Shown: positions 7,616 through 14,823 of the stretch, piece by piece | Layout: every line of letters starts with the position of its first letter | Position numbering within the stretch: position 1 is the first letter of the stretch | Source: Chloroflexota bacterium | Lineage (GTDB): Bacteria; Chloroflexota; Anaerolineae; Caldilineales; Caldilineaceae | Length of the DNA: 40,503 nt | NCBI GenBank assembly: GCA_018969295.1 | Contig: JAGWYN010000038.1 | Coordinates: 1 to 40,503, forward strand | Reading direction: 5' to 3' | Notes under the pieces: model-generated | Databases searched by the model: none | What the model was told of the DNA's origin: nothing | Seen by the model: the letters and a program-made list of their open reading frames with translations, nothing else | Position numbers and translations under genes: made by a program

Positions 7616-9130
7616 ATGGCTGCAAAAAACAAGGGCGATGCCCCACGCCGCAAGAAAAAGTTGGCCGCCGACCGGCCTGACGGGGTCTCTGCACAGCCAG
7701 CAGTGCTGGCCGCTGCCAGCCCCCTGCTGGCAGCGGTGCCCCCTGTCTACACCAACCAGCAGCTGATCAACGCCCTGCACGACGCCGCCCAGGCACTGAA
7801 CCAGCCAGAGTGGAGCCTCTTCGAACAGGCAGGCCTGACGCTGGAGCAGCTGACCGCCAACCGCCAGGCCCGCTACGGCGGCCCGCCGCTCGAAGCGTTG
7901 CCCGGCCTGTCTGCCCCTGCGCTGGCCCAGGCCCGAACCCTGCTGCTCGACCAGCTGAGCACCCTCCCCCTCGGACACGGCAGAGTCAATGCACCCGACG
8001 GGCTCAACCTGCGTGCCCAGCCGGGCATCGCCTCTCCCATCCTCTCCACACTGCCCCACGACAGCCCTGTGACGATCCTCGCTGAACTCGGGGAATGGCT
8101 CTACGCGCTTCTGGAAGGGCCCTCTGAACGGCTGGACGGCTACCTGTACGCCGCCCACGTGCTGCGCTCAGCAGCGGCCAGCACCTGGCTCGACGACGAC
8201 GGCCCCCTTGCGCTGGCAGATCCGCTCCCCGTCCAAGGCAGCGCTGCCGCACAGGCCCTGATTGTCCCCTGGAACCAGTACGGCGCGCTGCTGCTGCGCC
8301 TGTCTGCCACCCTGCAGATCGACGCCGGCGTAGCGCTGGCTGTGCTGCTGGCCGAATCCAACGGCACCCCCTTTGGCCCAGACGGCAGGCTCACCCTCCG
8401 CTTCGAAGTCCATCTCTTTCGTCGCGAATGGAACCCCTCTGACCCAGCCTTGTTTGACCGCCACTTTCGCTTCGACCCGCAGCAGCCCACAGCCGGCCAC
8501 AGCTGGCGCCCCTCTGCCCACGGCAACTGGCAGACCTTTCACGGCAGCCAGCCGGCCGAATGGGAGGTGTTCACCTTTGCCCGCACGCTCGACGAACGCG
8601 CCGCCCTACGCTCGACCAGCATGGGCATGGCTCAAATTATGGGATTCAACCACCTGCAGATCGGCTATGCCACTGTACAAGAGATGTTCGAGAGCTTCCA
8701 GCAGAGCGAACGGGCCCAGCTGCTGGGATTTTTCCGCTTTCTCGTCAGCCACTCTCTTCTGCCTTCCCTTCAAAACGCAGATTTTCTGCGCTTTGCCGCT
8801 GTCTACAATGGGCCGGGCAACGCCCCCACCTACGCAGAGCGCATCCAGCGCTCTCTGGCGCTCTACCACCAGCTCTACAGCCCCCCCCCTGCCGCAGCCA
8901 GCCCTGCCGCAGCCAGCCCTGCCGCAGCCAGCCCTGCCGCAGCCAGCCCTGCCGCAGCCAGCAGCAGCTTCCCTGCCGAACTGGAGCAGATTCGGCGAGC
9001 CCTCCGGCGGCTCCGCTGGGTCCACGCAGCGCTCTGCGGCCTGGTGGCGCTGCTCCTCCTCCTGGCTGTCGCAGAGCGGCTGGGCAGAAAACTCCCTAAG
9101 AGGCGATCGACGCTCGCAAAAACGGGCTGA
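7616..9130 (+). CDS. SH3/N-acetylmuramidase (DUF3380-like) protein with a C-terminal membrane anchor
   Basis: 504 residues. Start ATG 7616 is chosen for AGGAG placed 7 nt upstream. Regions in order: a basic N-terminus; a helical segment; a bacterial SH3-like domain (about 122-180, GLNLRAQPG); a muramidase domain (about 215-415) with the likely catalytic Glu247 in LLAESNG, then LRFEVHLFRREW and SMGMAQIMGFN as in the DUF3380 peptidoglycan-hydrolase family; five PAAAS repeats (about 425-449); a helical stretch; and one membrane segment (about 470-487) with a Lys/Arg-rich tail. There is no signal peptide. Tail anchoring would put the enzyme domain in the cytosol unless it is flipped or released, which is odd for a cell-wall hydrolase. 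Third gene of the cassette; it ends 6 bp from convergent fabF. Confidence 0.72.
   Translation: MAAKNKGDAPRRKKKLAADRPDGVSAQPAVLAAASPLLAAVPPVYTNQQLINALHDAAQALNQPEWSLFEQAGLTLEQLTANRQARYGGPPLEALPGLSAPALAQARTLLLDQLSTLPLGHGRVNAPDGLNLRAQPGIASPILSTLPHDSPVTILAELGEWLYALLEGPSERLDGYLYAAHVLRSAAASTWLDDDGPLALADPLPVQGSAAAQALIVPWNQYGALLLRLSATLQIDAGVALAVLLAESNGTPFGPDGRLTLRFEVHLFRREWNPSDPALFDRHFRFDPQQPTAGHSWRPSAHGNWQTFHGSQPAEWEVFTFARTLDERAALRSTSMGMAQIMGFNHLQIGYATVQEMFESFQQSERAQLLGFFRFLVSHSLLPSLQNADFLRFAAVYNGPGNAPTYAERIQRSLALYHQLYSPPPAAASPAAASPAAASPAAASPAAASSSFPAELEQIRRALRRLRWVHAALCGLVALLLLLAVAERLGRKLPKRRSTLAKTG
8887..8961 (+). repeat. Five perfect 15-bp tandem repeats encoding PAAAS
   Basis: The unit ccctgccgcagccag occurs five times without a mismatch and keeps the frame. 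It forms a flexible Pro-Ala linker between the muramidase domain and the membrane anchor. It is preceded by a run of nine C (8881-8889). Confidence 0.95.
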
Positions 9131-9136
9131 GTGGCT

Positions 9137-10363
9137 TTACTCCCCCGGTCCGACGACAAGCACCACGTTGTGCCCGCCAAACCCAAATGCGTTGACCAGT
9201 GCATGGCGGGCTGCCACGCGCTCGGCCACATTGCCCACAATATGCAGGTCGATCGCAGGATCGGGGGTGTAGTTGATGGTCGGCGGCACGATTCCCTCAC
9301 GCAGGCTGAGCACCGCAGCGACCAACGACTGTGCACCGGCAGCCCCGAACCCGTGGCCGATCATGCTCTTGATGCTGGTGACCCACAGACGGTCTGCCGA
9401 GGCGCCGAACGCCTGCCGCAATGCCTGCGCTTCTGCGCCGTCGTTCAGCGGCGTCCCTGTTCCATGCGCGTAGACGATATCCACCTCCGTCGGTGCGACG
9501 TTGGCCTGCTGCATCGCCCCGCACAAGGCGCGCACTGCTCCAGCCGAGTCCGGGTCCGGGGCAGTCACGTGGTAGGCGTCTCCGGTCAGTTTGCCCCCTT
9601 TGACTTCGGCATACAGGGTTGCCCCGCGTGCGCGCGCATGTTCTTCTGTCTCCAAGACGACCGCTGCCGCCCCCTCGCCAGCCACCAACCCGTCGCGGTC
9701 GACCGAAAACGGCCGGCAGGCGCTGGCTGGGTCCTCGGTCCGGCTGGACATCGCCCCCATCCGCCCAAATGCGGCCAGCGTGACCGGCGTGATTGAAGAC
9801 TCCGTCCCACCAGCCACAAAAATCTCGGCTTCCCCGCGCCGGAGGTAGTGATAGGCTTCCAGCACCGAGTAGTGCCCGCTCGCACAGGCCAGGGCATGGG
9901 TCATCACCGGCCCCTGCGCCCCCAGTTCGATCGCCACCGCAGCACTCACCTCCCCGGGCAGCAGGTGCATCAGGCTGTACAGATCCAGCCCCTGCCAGCC
10001 TGCGGCCGCAAGCTGCGCTGTATAGTGCTCGGTCGTCGGCAGTCCAGCGCCACCGGTCGCCATGAAGACGCCGACCCGCTCCCGGTTGTGCTCCCCGATC
10101 GACAGCCCTGCTGCGGCCAGGGCCTGCTGGGCCGCCGACAGCGCAAACTGGGTCGCCCGTGGCCAGTTCGCCGTCACCAGCCGCCCGGACGGCAGCTGGT
10201 ACCCTTTGACTTCGCAGGCAATCCGGTAGGGCATGTCCCCTGGGTCAAACGATCGGAGCAGCGCTGCCCCCGACCGCCCAGCCACCAGGCTGGCCCAGTA
10301 ACTTGTGACATCGTTTCCAATCGGGCTCACCACGCCCATTCCTGTGATAAAAACTCGCATCAT
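9137..10363 (-). CDS. fabF: Beta-ketoacyl-ACP synthase II (FabF-type)
   Basis: 408 residues, the normal FabF length. It condenses malonyl-ACP with an acyl-ACP in fatty acid elongation. The catalytic triad is complete: Cys160 in ALACASGH, His300 in YAHGTGTPLND and His337 in KSMIGHGFGAAG, close to the classical Cys163/His303/His340 numbering. The start is ATG 10363 (another ATG follows directly), where the family's first strand MRVFITGMGVVSPIG begins; the open frame extends upstream with unlikely sequence. A five-codon ORF (MDYEP) starting at 10380 overlaps the start codon and could couple translation. The gene stands alone, with no acpP, fabD or fabG beside it, so a specialised condensing role (for example in a polyketide-like lipid) cannot be excluded. 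Confidence 0.9.
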   Translation of the reverse strand: MMRVFITGMGVVSPIGNDVTSYWASLVAGRSGAALLRSFDPGDMPYRIACEVKGYQLPSGRLVTANWPRATQFALSAAQQALAAAGLSIGEHNRERVGVFMATGGAGLPTTEHYTAQLAAAGWQGLDLYSLMHLLPGEVSAAVAIELGAQGPVMTHALACASGHYSVLEAYHYLRRGEAEIFVAGGTESSITPVTLAAFGRMGAMSSRTEDPASACRPFSVDRDGLVAGEGAAAVVLETEEHARARGATLYAEVKGGKLTGDAYHVTAPDPDSAGAVRALCGAMQQANVAPTEVDIVYAHGTGTPLNDGAEAQALRQAFGASADRLWVTSIKSMIGHGFGAAGAQSLVAAVLSLREGIVPPTINYTPDPAIDLHIVGNVAERVAARHALVNAFGFGGHNVVLVVGPGE

Positions 10364-10487
10364 GGCTCGTAGTCCATTTTCCTCTGGAGGATGTTGAAAC
10401 AGAACTCTGTCACACACAGTATGCCAAGAAGAACGACAGAATCCAAAACAGCGCTCTTCCAGGCTGGCGCTGCCGCTGCAAAAGCAG

Positions 10488-10493
10488 TACAAT
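10488..10493 (+). promoter_or_regulatory. Candidate -10 box giving a leaderless aminoglycoside-kinase message
   Basis: TACAAT lies 6 bp before the ATG at 10500, and no ribosome-binding site is visible. A convincing -35 is absent (TGGCGC at 17 bp). Confidence 0.35.
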
Positions 10494-10499
10494 GATGCC

Positions 10500-11411
10500 A
10501 TGCAGCTGCCTCTTTCTTTGCGCACCCAGCTTTTACAGACCTTCGGCGAGCGGGGAGCCACCTTCCTGCAAGAGCTGCCGGAGAGGCTCGACTATTTTTC
10601 CCGACGCTGGCAGCTGACCCTGGAAGCACATTTTCCCAATCTTTCCTTCAACTATGTCGCACCTGTGCGGCGCAGCGACGGCAGCGAAGCGGTCCTCAAA
10701 CTGGGCGTGCCCCACCGTGAGTCTTTTTCGGAACACGCGGCACTTTCATTTTTCAACGGTGTAGGCTGCGTGCAGCTCCTCGATGCAGACCCGGAGCAGG
10801 CAGCCTTGCTGCTCGAAAGGTTGCACCCGGGCGATCAGGTAGAACCGCTGGCCTTCACCGACGACGCCAAAGCCACGTCGATCCTGGCCGGTGTGATGCA
10901 GACACTCTGGAGACCTGCTCCTCCCAGCCATTCCATGCTGACGATCGGCCTCTGGGCTGAGGGGCTGCAGACGCTGCGCTCTACCTTCCAAGGGGGCACC
11001 GGCCCCTACCCGCCCCATCTCGTGGATGCAGCCGAACAGCTCTTTACAGAACTGCTCGCCTCCAGCGGCGACCCCTTCATCCTGCACGGCGACCTGCACC
11101 ATGGCAACGTGCTCTCTGACGGCAGACAGTGGCGAGCCATCGACCCCAAAGGCATCGCCGGCGATCGCGAGTTCGAGGTGTACGCGCTGCTGCGCAATCC
11201 CTTCGGCTGGCCGCGCCAGCAACCAAGCCTGACCCGTTCCTTGGAGCGGCGGCTCGACCAGCTCGCCGATCTGCTTCCTCTCGACCGCGAACGGATGCGG
11301 CTGTGGAGCGCGGCCCAGTGCGTCCTCTCCGCATGGTGGGACTACACCCCTCATGATCCTTCAGCGGGCCAGGACGACCTTCGAGTCGCCGAAAGCTTGC
11401 TCTCTTTATAA
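10500..11411 (+). CDS. Aminoglycoside/hydroxyurea-type phosphotransferase, APH(6)-like
   Basis: 303 residues of the kinase-like fold that phosphorylates small antibiotics. The catalytic segment LHGDLHHGNVL (Asp198) and the metal-binding AIDPKGIAGDREFE (Asp215), followed by LLRNPFGW, match the APH(6)/hydroxyurea phosphotransferase family that contains streptomycin 6-kinases such as StrB. Phosphorylation of streptomycin is a family expectation only; related proteins in non-resistant bacteria have unknown natural substrates. There is no ribosome-binding site before the ATG, but a TACAAT box lies 6 bp upstream, so the message may be leaderless. Divergent from fabF. The AAC(6')-like gene follows after 14 bp. 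Confidence 0.82.
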   Translation: MQLPLSLRTQLLQTFGERGATFLQELPERLDYFSRRWQLTLEAHFPNLSFNYVAPVRRSDGSEAVLKLGVPHRESFSEHAALSFFNGVGCVQLLDADPEQAALLLERLHPGDQVEPLAFTDDAKATSILAGVMQTLWRPAPPSHSMLTIGLWAEGLQTLRSTFQGGTGPYPPHLVDAAEQLFTELLASSGDPFILHGDLHHGNVLSDGRQWRAIDPKGIAGDREFEVYALLRNPFGWPRQQPSLTRSLERRLDQLADLLPLDRERMRLWSAAQCVLSAWWDYTPHDPSAGQDDLRVAESLLSL

Positions 11412-11425
11412 GGCTCTGGACGTCA

Positions 11426-12013
11426 ATGATCCGCGCCCTGTCCCTCGACACCCCGCAGGAGGCCGCAGCGGCGGCCGCCATCTTGGTCGCAGCCTTCGCA
11501 GACCGCTCCCCCTCTCCCTGGCCCGACCTGGCCGCAGCCAGCCGTGAAGTCCACGACGCCCTGGCCCCCGATCACCTCTGCCGCGGATACTTCGACTCGG
11601 CTGAACAGCTCTTGGGCTGGGTTGCCGGCTTTCCTGTGTACGGCGGCCAGGTCTGGGAGCTGCACCCCCTTGCTGTCCACCCGCACGCCCAGGGACGCGG
11701 CATCGGCCGTGCGCTGGTCGCTGACTTCACCCAGCAAGTCTGCCGACACGGCGGCACCACCGTGCTGCTCGGCGCCGACGACGAAAACAGCAGCACCAGC
11801 CTGGGCAATGTAGATCTCTATCCCAACGTGTGGGAACATATCGCCCATCTGCAGACGCGACAACGCCATCCTCTCTCTTTTTATTTGAAATGCGGCTTCG
11901 CCGTTGTGGGAGTCGTTCCAGACGCCAATGGATGGGGCAAACCAGACATCCTGTTGGCCAAACGTATCCAGATGACCAGACCTGCCGACGAGTTTGCAGA
12001 AAGAAATTCCTAA
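11426..12013 (+). CDS. GNAT acetyltransferase, AAC(6')-I-like
   Basis: 195 residues. The acetyl-CoA-binding loop is VHPHAQGRGIGRALV (the Q/RxxGxG/A pattern), preceded by WELHPLAV. Further features seen in the aminoglycoside 6'-N-acetyltransferase subgroup are LLGADDENSSTSLG and the C-terminal FYLKCGFAVVGVVPDANGWG followed by KPDILLAKRI. This makes it closer to AAC(6')-Ic/Iz-type enzymes than to generic GNATs. Real activity on kanamycin- or tobramycin-class drugs is inference. It lies 14 bp after the APH(6)-like gene, and its stop overlaps the next start (TAATG), so the group is one transcription unit. Confidence 0.82.
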   Translation: MIRALSLDTPQEAAAAAAILVAAFADRSPSPWPDLAAASREVHDALAPDHLCRGYFDSAEQLLGWVAGFPVYGGQVWELHPLAVHPHAQGRGIGRALVADFTQQVCRHGGTTVLLGADDENSSTSLGNVDLYPNVWEHIAHLQTRQRHPLSFYLKCGFAVVGVVPDANGWGKPDILLAKRIQMTRPADEFAERNS

Positions 12014-12618
12014 TGGCTGATCCGCTCAACCTTCCCGGTTTCCCCTCCCTACTCTCCTGGGAGACGCCCCCTGCCCACTTTGTGCTGGAGGATGGAGGGC
12101 GTGTGCAGATGCGCGCTGCCCCCCGCACCGATTTTTTCTTGGACCCGCGCGGCGGCGTTGCGCTGACCAATTCGGCCCGTCTGCTCTTCACCCCCGACCC
12201 GGTCTTTATGCTCAGCGCCTACGCCCAGGCGGAGCTGGTCGCAACCTACGACGCAGCAGTGCTGATGCTTTACGTCGACGATCGACACTGGGCCAAGCTC
12301 TGCTTGGAACGCGCCCCGCAAGGCCAGCCGATGATCGTCTCGGTCGTCACCAACGACAGCTCCGACGACTGCAATTCGGTTGTCCTCGAACAGCCGGCCG
12401 CATGGCTGCGTGTCGCCGGCTTCGGCCAGGCCTTTGCGCTGCATTATTCGTTGGACAACACGACCTGGCACTTCGTCCGCTACTTTGCCCTCCGCCAGAC
12501 CGCCGGCTTGCGGGCAGGCTTCTCGGTCCAGGCACCGACCGGCAACGGCTGCCAGATCACCTTTTCTCAAATTCGCTACACTGCGGCCGAACTGGCTGAC
12601 CTGCGCTCAGGCTGCTGA
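12013..12618 (+). CDS. DUF1349 (concanavalin-like beta-sandwich) protein
   Basis: 201 residues. ATG 12013 is used because it overlaps the stop of the preceding acetyltransferase (TAATG) and the following residues match the family from the start (LPGFPSLLSWETPP). Segments typical of DUF1349 proteins, which have a YesU-like lectin-type fold, are TDFFLDPRGG, AVLMLYVDDRHWAKLCLE, SVVTNDSSDD, LHYSLDNTTWHFVRYF and AGFSVQAPTG. No enzymatic function is established for the family; it may bind carbohydrate. There is no signal peptide, so it is probably cytosolic. Why it travels with two aminoglycoside-enzyme homologues is unclear. Confidence 0.8.
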   Translation: MADPLNLPGFPSLLSWETPPAHFVLEDGGRVQMRAAPRTDFFLDPRGGVALTNSARLLFTPDPVFMLSAYAQAELVATYDAAVLMLYVDDRHWAKLCLERAPQGQPMIVSVVTNDSSDDCNSVVLEQPAAWLRVAGFGQAFALHYSLDNTTWHFVRYFALRQTAGLRAGFSVQAPTGNGCQITFSQIRYTAAELADLRSGC

Positions 12619-12653
12619 CCCGTCTCCAAACCACATCCAACCAAGGGGGAACC

Positions 12654-12929
12654 GTGTACCACATCCTGTTTTACCACTATGTCGAAGAAATTCTTGAACG
12701 CCGCGGCCCCTTCCGCAGCGAACACCTGGCCCGGATCCAGGCTGCCCATGCGCGCGGCGAGCTGGTGATGGCTGGCGCACTGAGCAACCCGGTCGACCAG
12801 GCTGTGTTGATTTTTCGGGTTGCCGACCCTCAGATCCTCGAACAGTTTGTCCAGGAAGATCCCTACGTCCAAAATGGGCTGGTTACTGCCTGGCAGATCC
12901 GCCCCTGGACGGTCGTCGTCGGCGGCTGA
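12654..12929 (+). CDS. YciI-family (YCII-related) small protein
   Basis: 91 residues from a GTG preceded by AAGGGGGAACC. It has the dimeric ferredoxin-like layout of YciI proteins: an early strand (YHILFYHYV), the segment RSEHLARIQAAHARGELVMA with the conserved His, AGALSNPVDQAVLIF, and a C-terminal WQIRPWTVV strand. The family is tied to stress or detoxification chemistry but has no single reaction. Last gene of the APH-AAC-DUF1349 unit, 35 bp after the previous stop. Confidence 0.82.
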   Translation: MYHILFYHYVEEILERRGPFRSEHLARIQAAHARGELVMAGALSNPVDQAVLIFRVADPQILEQFVQEDPYVQNGLVTAWQIRPWTVVVGG

Positions 12930-13159
12930 TTCGCTCCTGACCCGACCAGCCCACAAACCTGGTGTCCTGTCAGGCGTAATTTGACAAAAATTCCCGACAA
13001 ATGTCGTAGCTCGTAGCGGGCCCAAACATTGTCGCCGGTCTGCGCATTGGTCACATTGTGGGTGAACACCCACTCCACTTCCCGCGCCAGCAGCCGCCCT
13101 GTGTGCTTCCCTCCCACCAAACGCTCGCCAGACAAGACACACTGTCCCCTTTTTGCCAG
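12930..13159. other. Intergenic region with an unrecognised reverse-strand reading frame
   Basis: About 350 bp separate the YciI-like gene from the FtsK-like gene; the promoter and operator at its right end are listed separately. On the minus strand an open frame of 103 codons begins at 13174 and runs into the end of the YciI-like gene (to 12863). Its central part, around REVEWVFTHNVTNAQTGDNV, reads like real protein but matches nothing I recognise, and no clear ribosome-binding site precedes it. A short hairpin (TGGGTG/CACCCA) lies near 13059. It may be a gene remnant. I would not call it a gene. Confidence 0.3.
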
Positions 13160-13188
13160 TTGACAACCGAACATTTGTGCGCTATGCT
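13160..13188 (+). promoter_or_regulatory. Strong sigma-70-type promoter of the FtsK-like gene
   Basis: TTGACA (13160-13165), a 17-bp spacer and TATGCT (13183-13188). The start of transcription would fall inside the inverted repeat at 13187-13216, ideal for repression by a bound protein. Confidence 0.65.
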
Positions 13189-13216
13189 TGTTTTAGAACT
13201 TTTGTTCTAAAACAAG
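13187..13216. promoter_or_regulatory. LexA-like operator: perfect 13-bp inverted repeat
   Basis: Arms of 13 bp (left 13187-13199, right 13204-13216) are separated by TTTT. The core is AGAAC-N4-GTTCT, which contains the GAAC-N4-GTTC half-sites of the LexA/DinR box of Gram-positive bacteria and relatives. It overlaps the last bases of the -10 and covers the predicted transcription start, the usual position of a repressor site. A terminator is less likely: the hairpin is AT-rich and lacks a T tract after it. Confidence 0.6.
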
Positions 13217-13279
13217 TGCGCTCGACAGCCCAGCTGCGGGCAAGCAGGCTTTTTTGTTCCGAGACATGAGGCAAAGGCG

Positions 13280-14353
13280 ATGGGGTACCGCAGACGCACG
13301 CTGGAAATGCAGGCCGATCGAATCGAAACCGTGCTGGCTCGACACCATGTTCAGGCCCGGGTCGAGGGGGGCGAGGTGACTCCCCGCTTTGTGCGCTTCC
13401 GGCTGATCCCGGACGGTGCCACCAAAGTCAACAAGATCACGGCTTTGGCCGATGAGATTGCCATGGAGCTGGACCAGCGCGAAGCGCGCATCTACCGGGA
13501 AGGCGCTGCCCTTCAGGTCGAGGTGCCCAACGCCCAGCCGATCTCGGTGCGGCTGCTCCCGCTCTGCAGCCGACTCCACAGGGTGCCTGCATTCACCGCC
13601 ATTTTGGGGCTCGAACCCAATGGCACGCCCCTGATGTTGCGGCTGCCAGCCCCCGATGTCGCCCATGTGCTGGTGGTCGGCACCACAGGCTCGGGCAAAA
13701 CCGCACTGGCACGCACCCTGCTGGCCTCGCTGGCCATGTACAACCGCCAAAACCAGGTGCAGCTTGTGCTGATCGACCCCAAAGGCCGCGGTTTTGGCCC
13801 CCTGGCCCCCCTGCCCCACGTCCTGGGCGGCATTGCCAGCACCCCGACTGCAGCACTCGACCGCCTGCACTGGCTTGTCGACGAGATGGAACGCCGCGAC
13901 CGCACCGCCCACAGCCGGCCAGCCCTGGTCGTCGGAATCGACGAGCTCGCCGACCTGCTGATGAGCGGCGGCACGCCGGTCGAACAGCTGCTGACCCGCC
14001 TGGGCCAGCGAGGGCGCGAGGCCGGCATCCACCTCGTCGCCTGCACACAAAAACCGACCGCACAGGTGATCGGCAGCACCCTCAAAGCCAATTTCCCAAT
14101 CCGTCTTGTCGGTGCTGTCGCCAGCCGGGACGAGGCCCGCTACGCCACCGGGGTCACCGAGAGCGGCGCCGAAAAACTGGAAGGAAAGGGCGACTTTTTG
14201 CTGGTCGCCAAAGGCAGCACCGTCCGCTTCCAGGCCGCCTGGCTGGGCCCGGACGATCTCGGACAGGTCTGCCAGGTGCTGCGCCAGGGGATCCGCGGGC
14301 TGCGCAGCTGGTCTGACCCTCCACCCGCCTCCCCCGCTTTTTTGCGTAGCTGA
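13280..14353 (+). CDS. FtsK/SpoIIIE-type DNA translocase motor, short form
   Basis: 357 residues. Residues about 10-100 resemble the FtsK alpha region (ITALADEIAMELDQREARIY followed later by VEVPN). The RecA-like beta motor has Walker A GTTGSGKT (134-141), LIDPKGRGFGPL, Walker B LVVGIDELADLL, and LVACTQKPTAQVIGSTLKANFPIRL. The N-terminal membrane domain and C-terminal winged-helix gamma domain of true FtsK are absent, so this is a soluble motor of about half size. It starts at ATG 13280 with GAGG 8 nt upstream. A LexA-like operator sits at the promoter, suggesting induction by DNA damage; E. coli ftsK is also SOS-inducible. A small membrane protein follows after 47 bp and might anchor it. Conjugative transfer is not supported, since no relaxase is nearby. 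Confidence 0.85.
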   Translation: MGYRRRTLEMQADRIETVLARHHVQARVEGGEVTPRFVRFRLIPDGATKVNKITALADEIAMELDQREARIYREGAALQVEVPNAQPISVRLLPLCSRLHRVPAFTAILGLEPNGTPLMLRLPAPDVAHVLVVGTTGSGKTALARTLLASLAMYNRQNQVQLVLIDPKGRGFGPLAPLPHVLGGIASTPTAALDRLHWLVDEMERRDRTAHSRPALVVGIDELADLLMSGGTPVEQLLTRLGQRGREAGIHLVACTQKPTAQVIGSTLKANFPIRLVGAVASRDEARYATGVTESGAEKLEGKGDFLLVAKGSTVRFQAAWLGPDDLGQVCQVLRQGIRGLRSWSDPPPASPAFLRS

Positions 14354-14400
14354 TCTGCAATCGATTTGTCTCGAAAAACCATTTGAAAAGGAGTCAGGGT

Positions 14401-14823
14401 ATGAAATTTTGGGGAACCGCCGCTCTTTTGTTGTTCGGGGTACTGGCCTTCTTGGCCGGCCAACGCCTCAGCGCAGACGCACTCGGCATCGCCATCGGGG
14501 TGCTCTTCGGGGTGCTGGCCAGCATTCCAGCTGCACTGCTGGTGCTCGCCTCCAGCCAGCGCAGCCGCTCCCCATCGTTTGAGGAAGAGGAAGAGAGAGT
14601 CGAAATTGCCTACCCTTCCCGGCATCACCCCCACGCCACACTGCCCGCCCAGGCACCGGTGATCATCTTCGCCCCGCCCGCAGCCCAGGGGTTCCCCGAT
14701 GCCCGCTACACCAGCGCCGCTCCAGCCAGCCAGATACCCGCTCGCGCCCTGCCCGCCCGCCCGGAAAACGGACGCACATTCAAGGTCGTCGGCGAGCAGG
14801 AAGAGTGGATCACGGAGTGGTGA
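14401..14823 (+). CDS. Small membrane protein of unknown function, downstream of the FtsK-like motor
   Basis: 140 residues from ATG 14401, which has AGGAG 7 nt upstream; an in-frame TTG at 14383 overlaps that ribosome-binding site and is rejected. Two hydrophobic segments (about 5-22 and 28-50) form a hairpin. They are followed by an acidic patch (EEEEERVE) and a Pro/Ala-rich, probably disordered cytosolic tail ending EQEEWITEW. I recognise no family. Position and strand suggest cotranscription with the motor gene; a role as its membrane tether is inference. The 3' end overlaps the convergent lipoprotein gene by 14 bp. Confidence 0.7.
   Translation: MKFWGTAALLLFGVLAFLAGQRLSADALGIAIGVLFGVLASIPAALLVLASSQRSRSPSFEEEEERVEIAYPSRHHPHATLPAQAPVIIFAPPAAQGFPDARYTSAAPASQIPARALPARPENGRTFKVVGEQEEWITEW

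Noticed and set aside
5939..8158. 739-codon minus-strand frame across the protease and transglutaminase-like genes
   Set aside because: Antisense shadow. The sense genes have catalytic motifs, ribosome-binding sites and a promoter.
10360..10629. Minus-strand 89-codon frame upstream of fabF
   Set aside because: It overlaps the kinase gene in antisense. Only its last codons (MDYEP) could matter, as a coupling peptide.
10500..12013. Acquired resistance cassette on a mobile element
   Set aside because: No integrase, attC-like site, transposase or flanking repeat is seen, and base use matches the surroundings.
13187..13216. Inverted repeat as an intrinsic terminator
   Set aside because: The stem is AT-rich, no T tract follows, and it sits at the start of a transcription unit directly after a near-consensus promoter.
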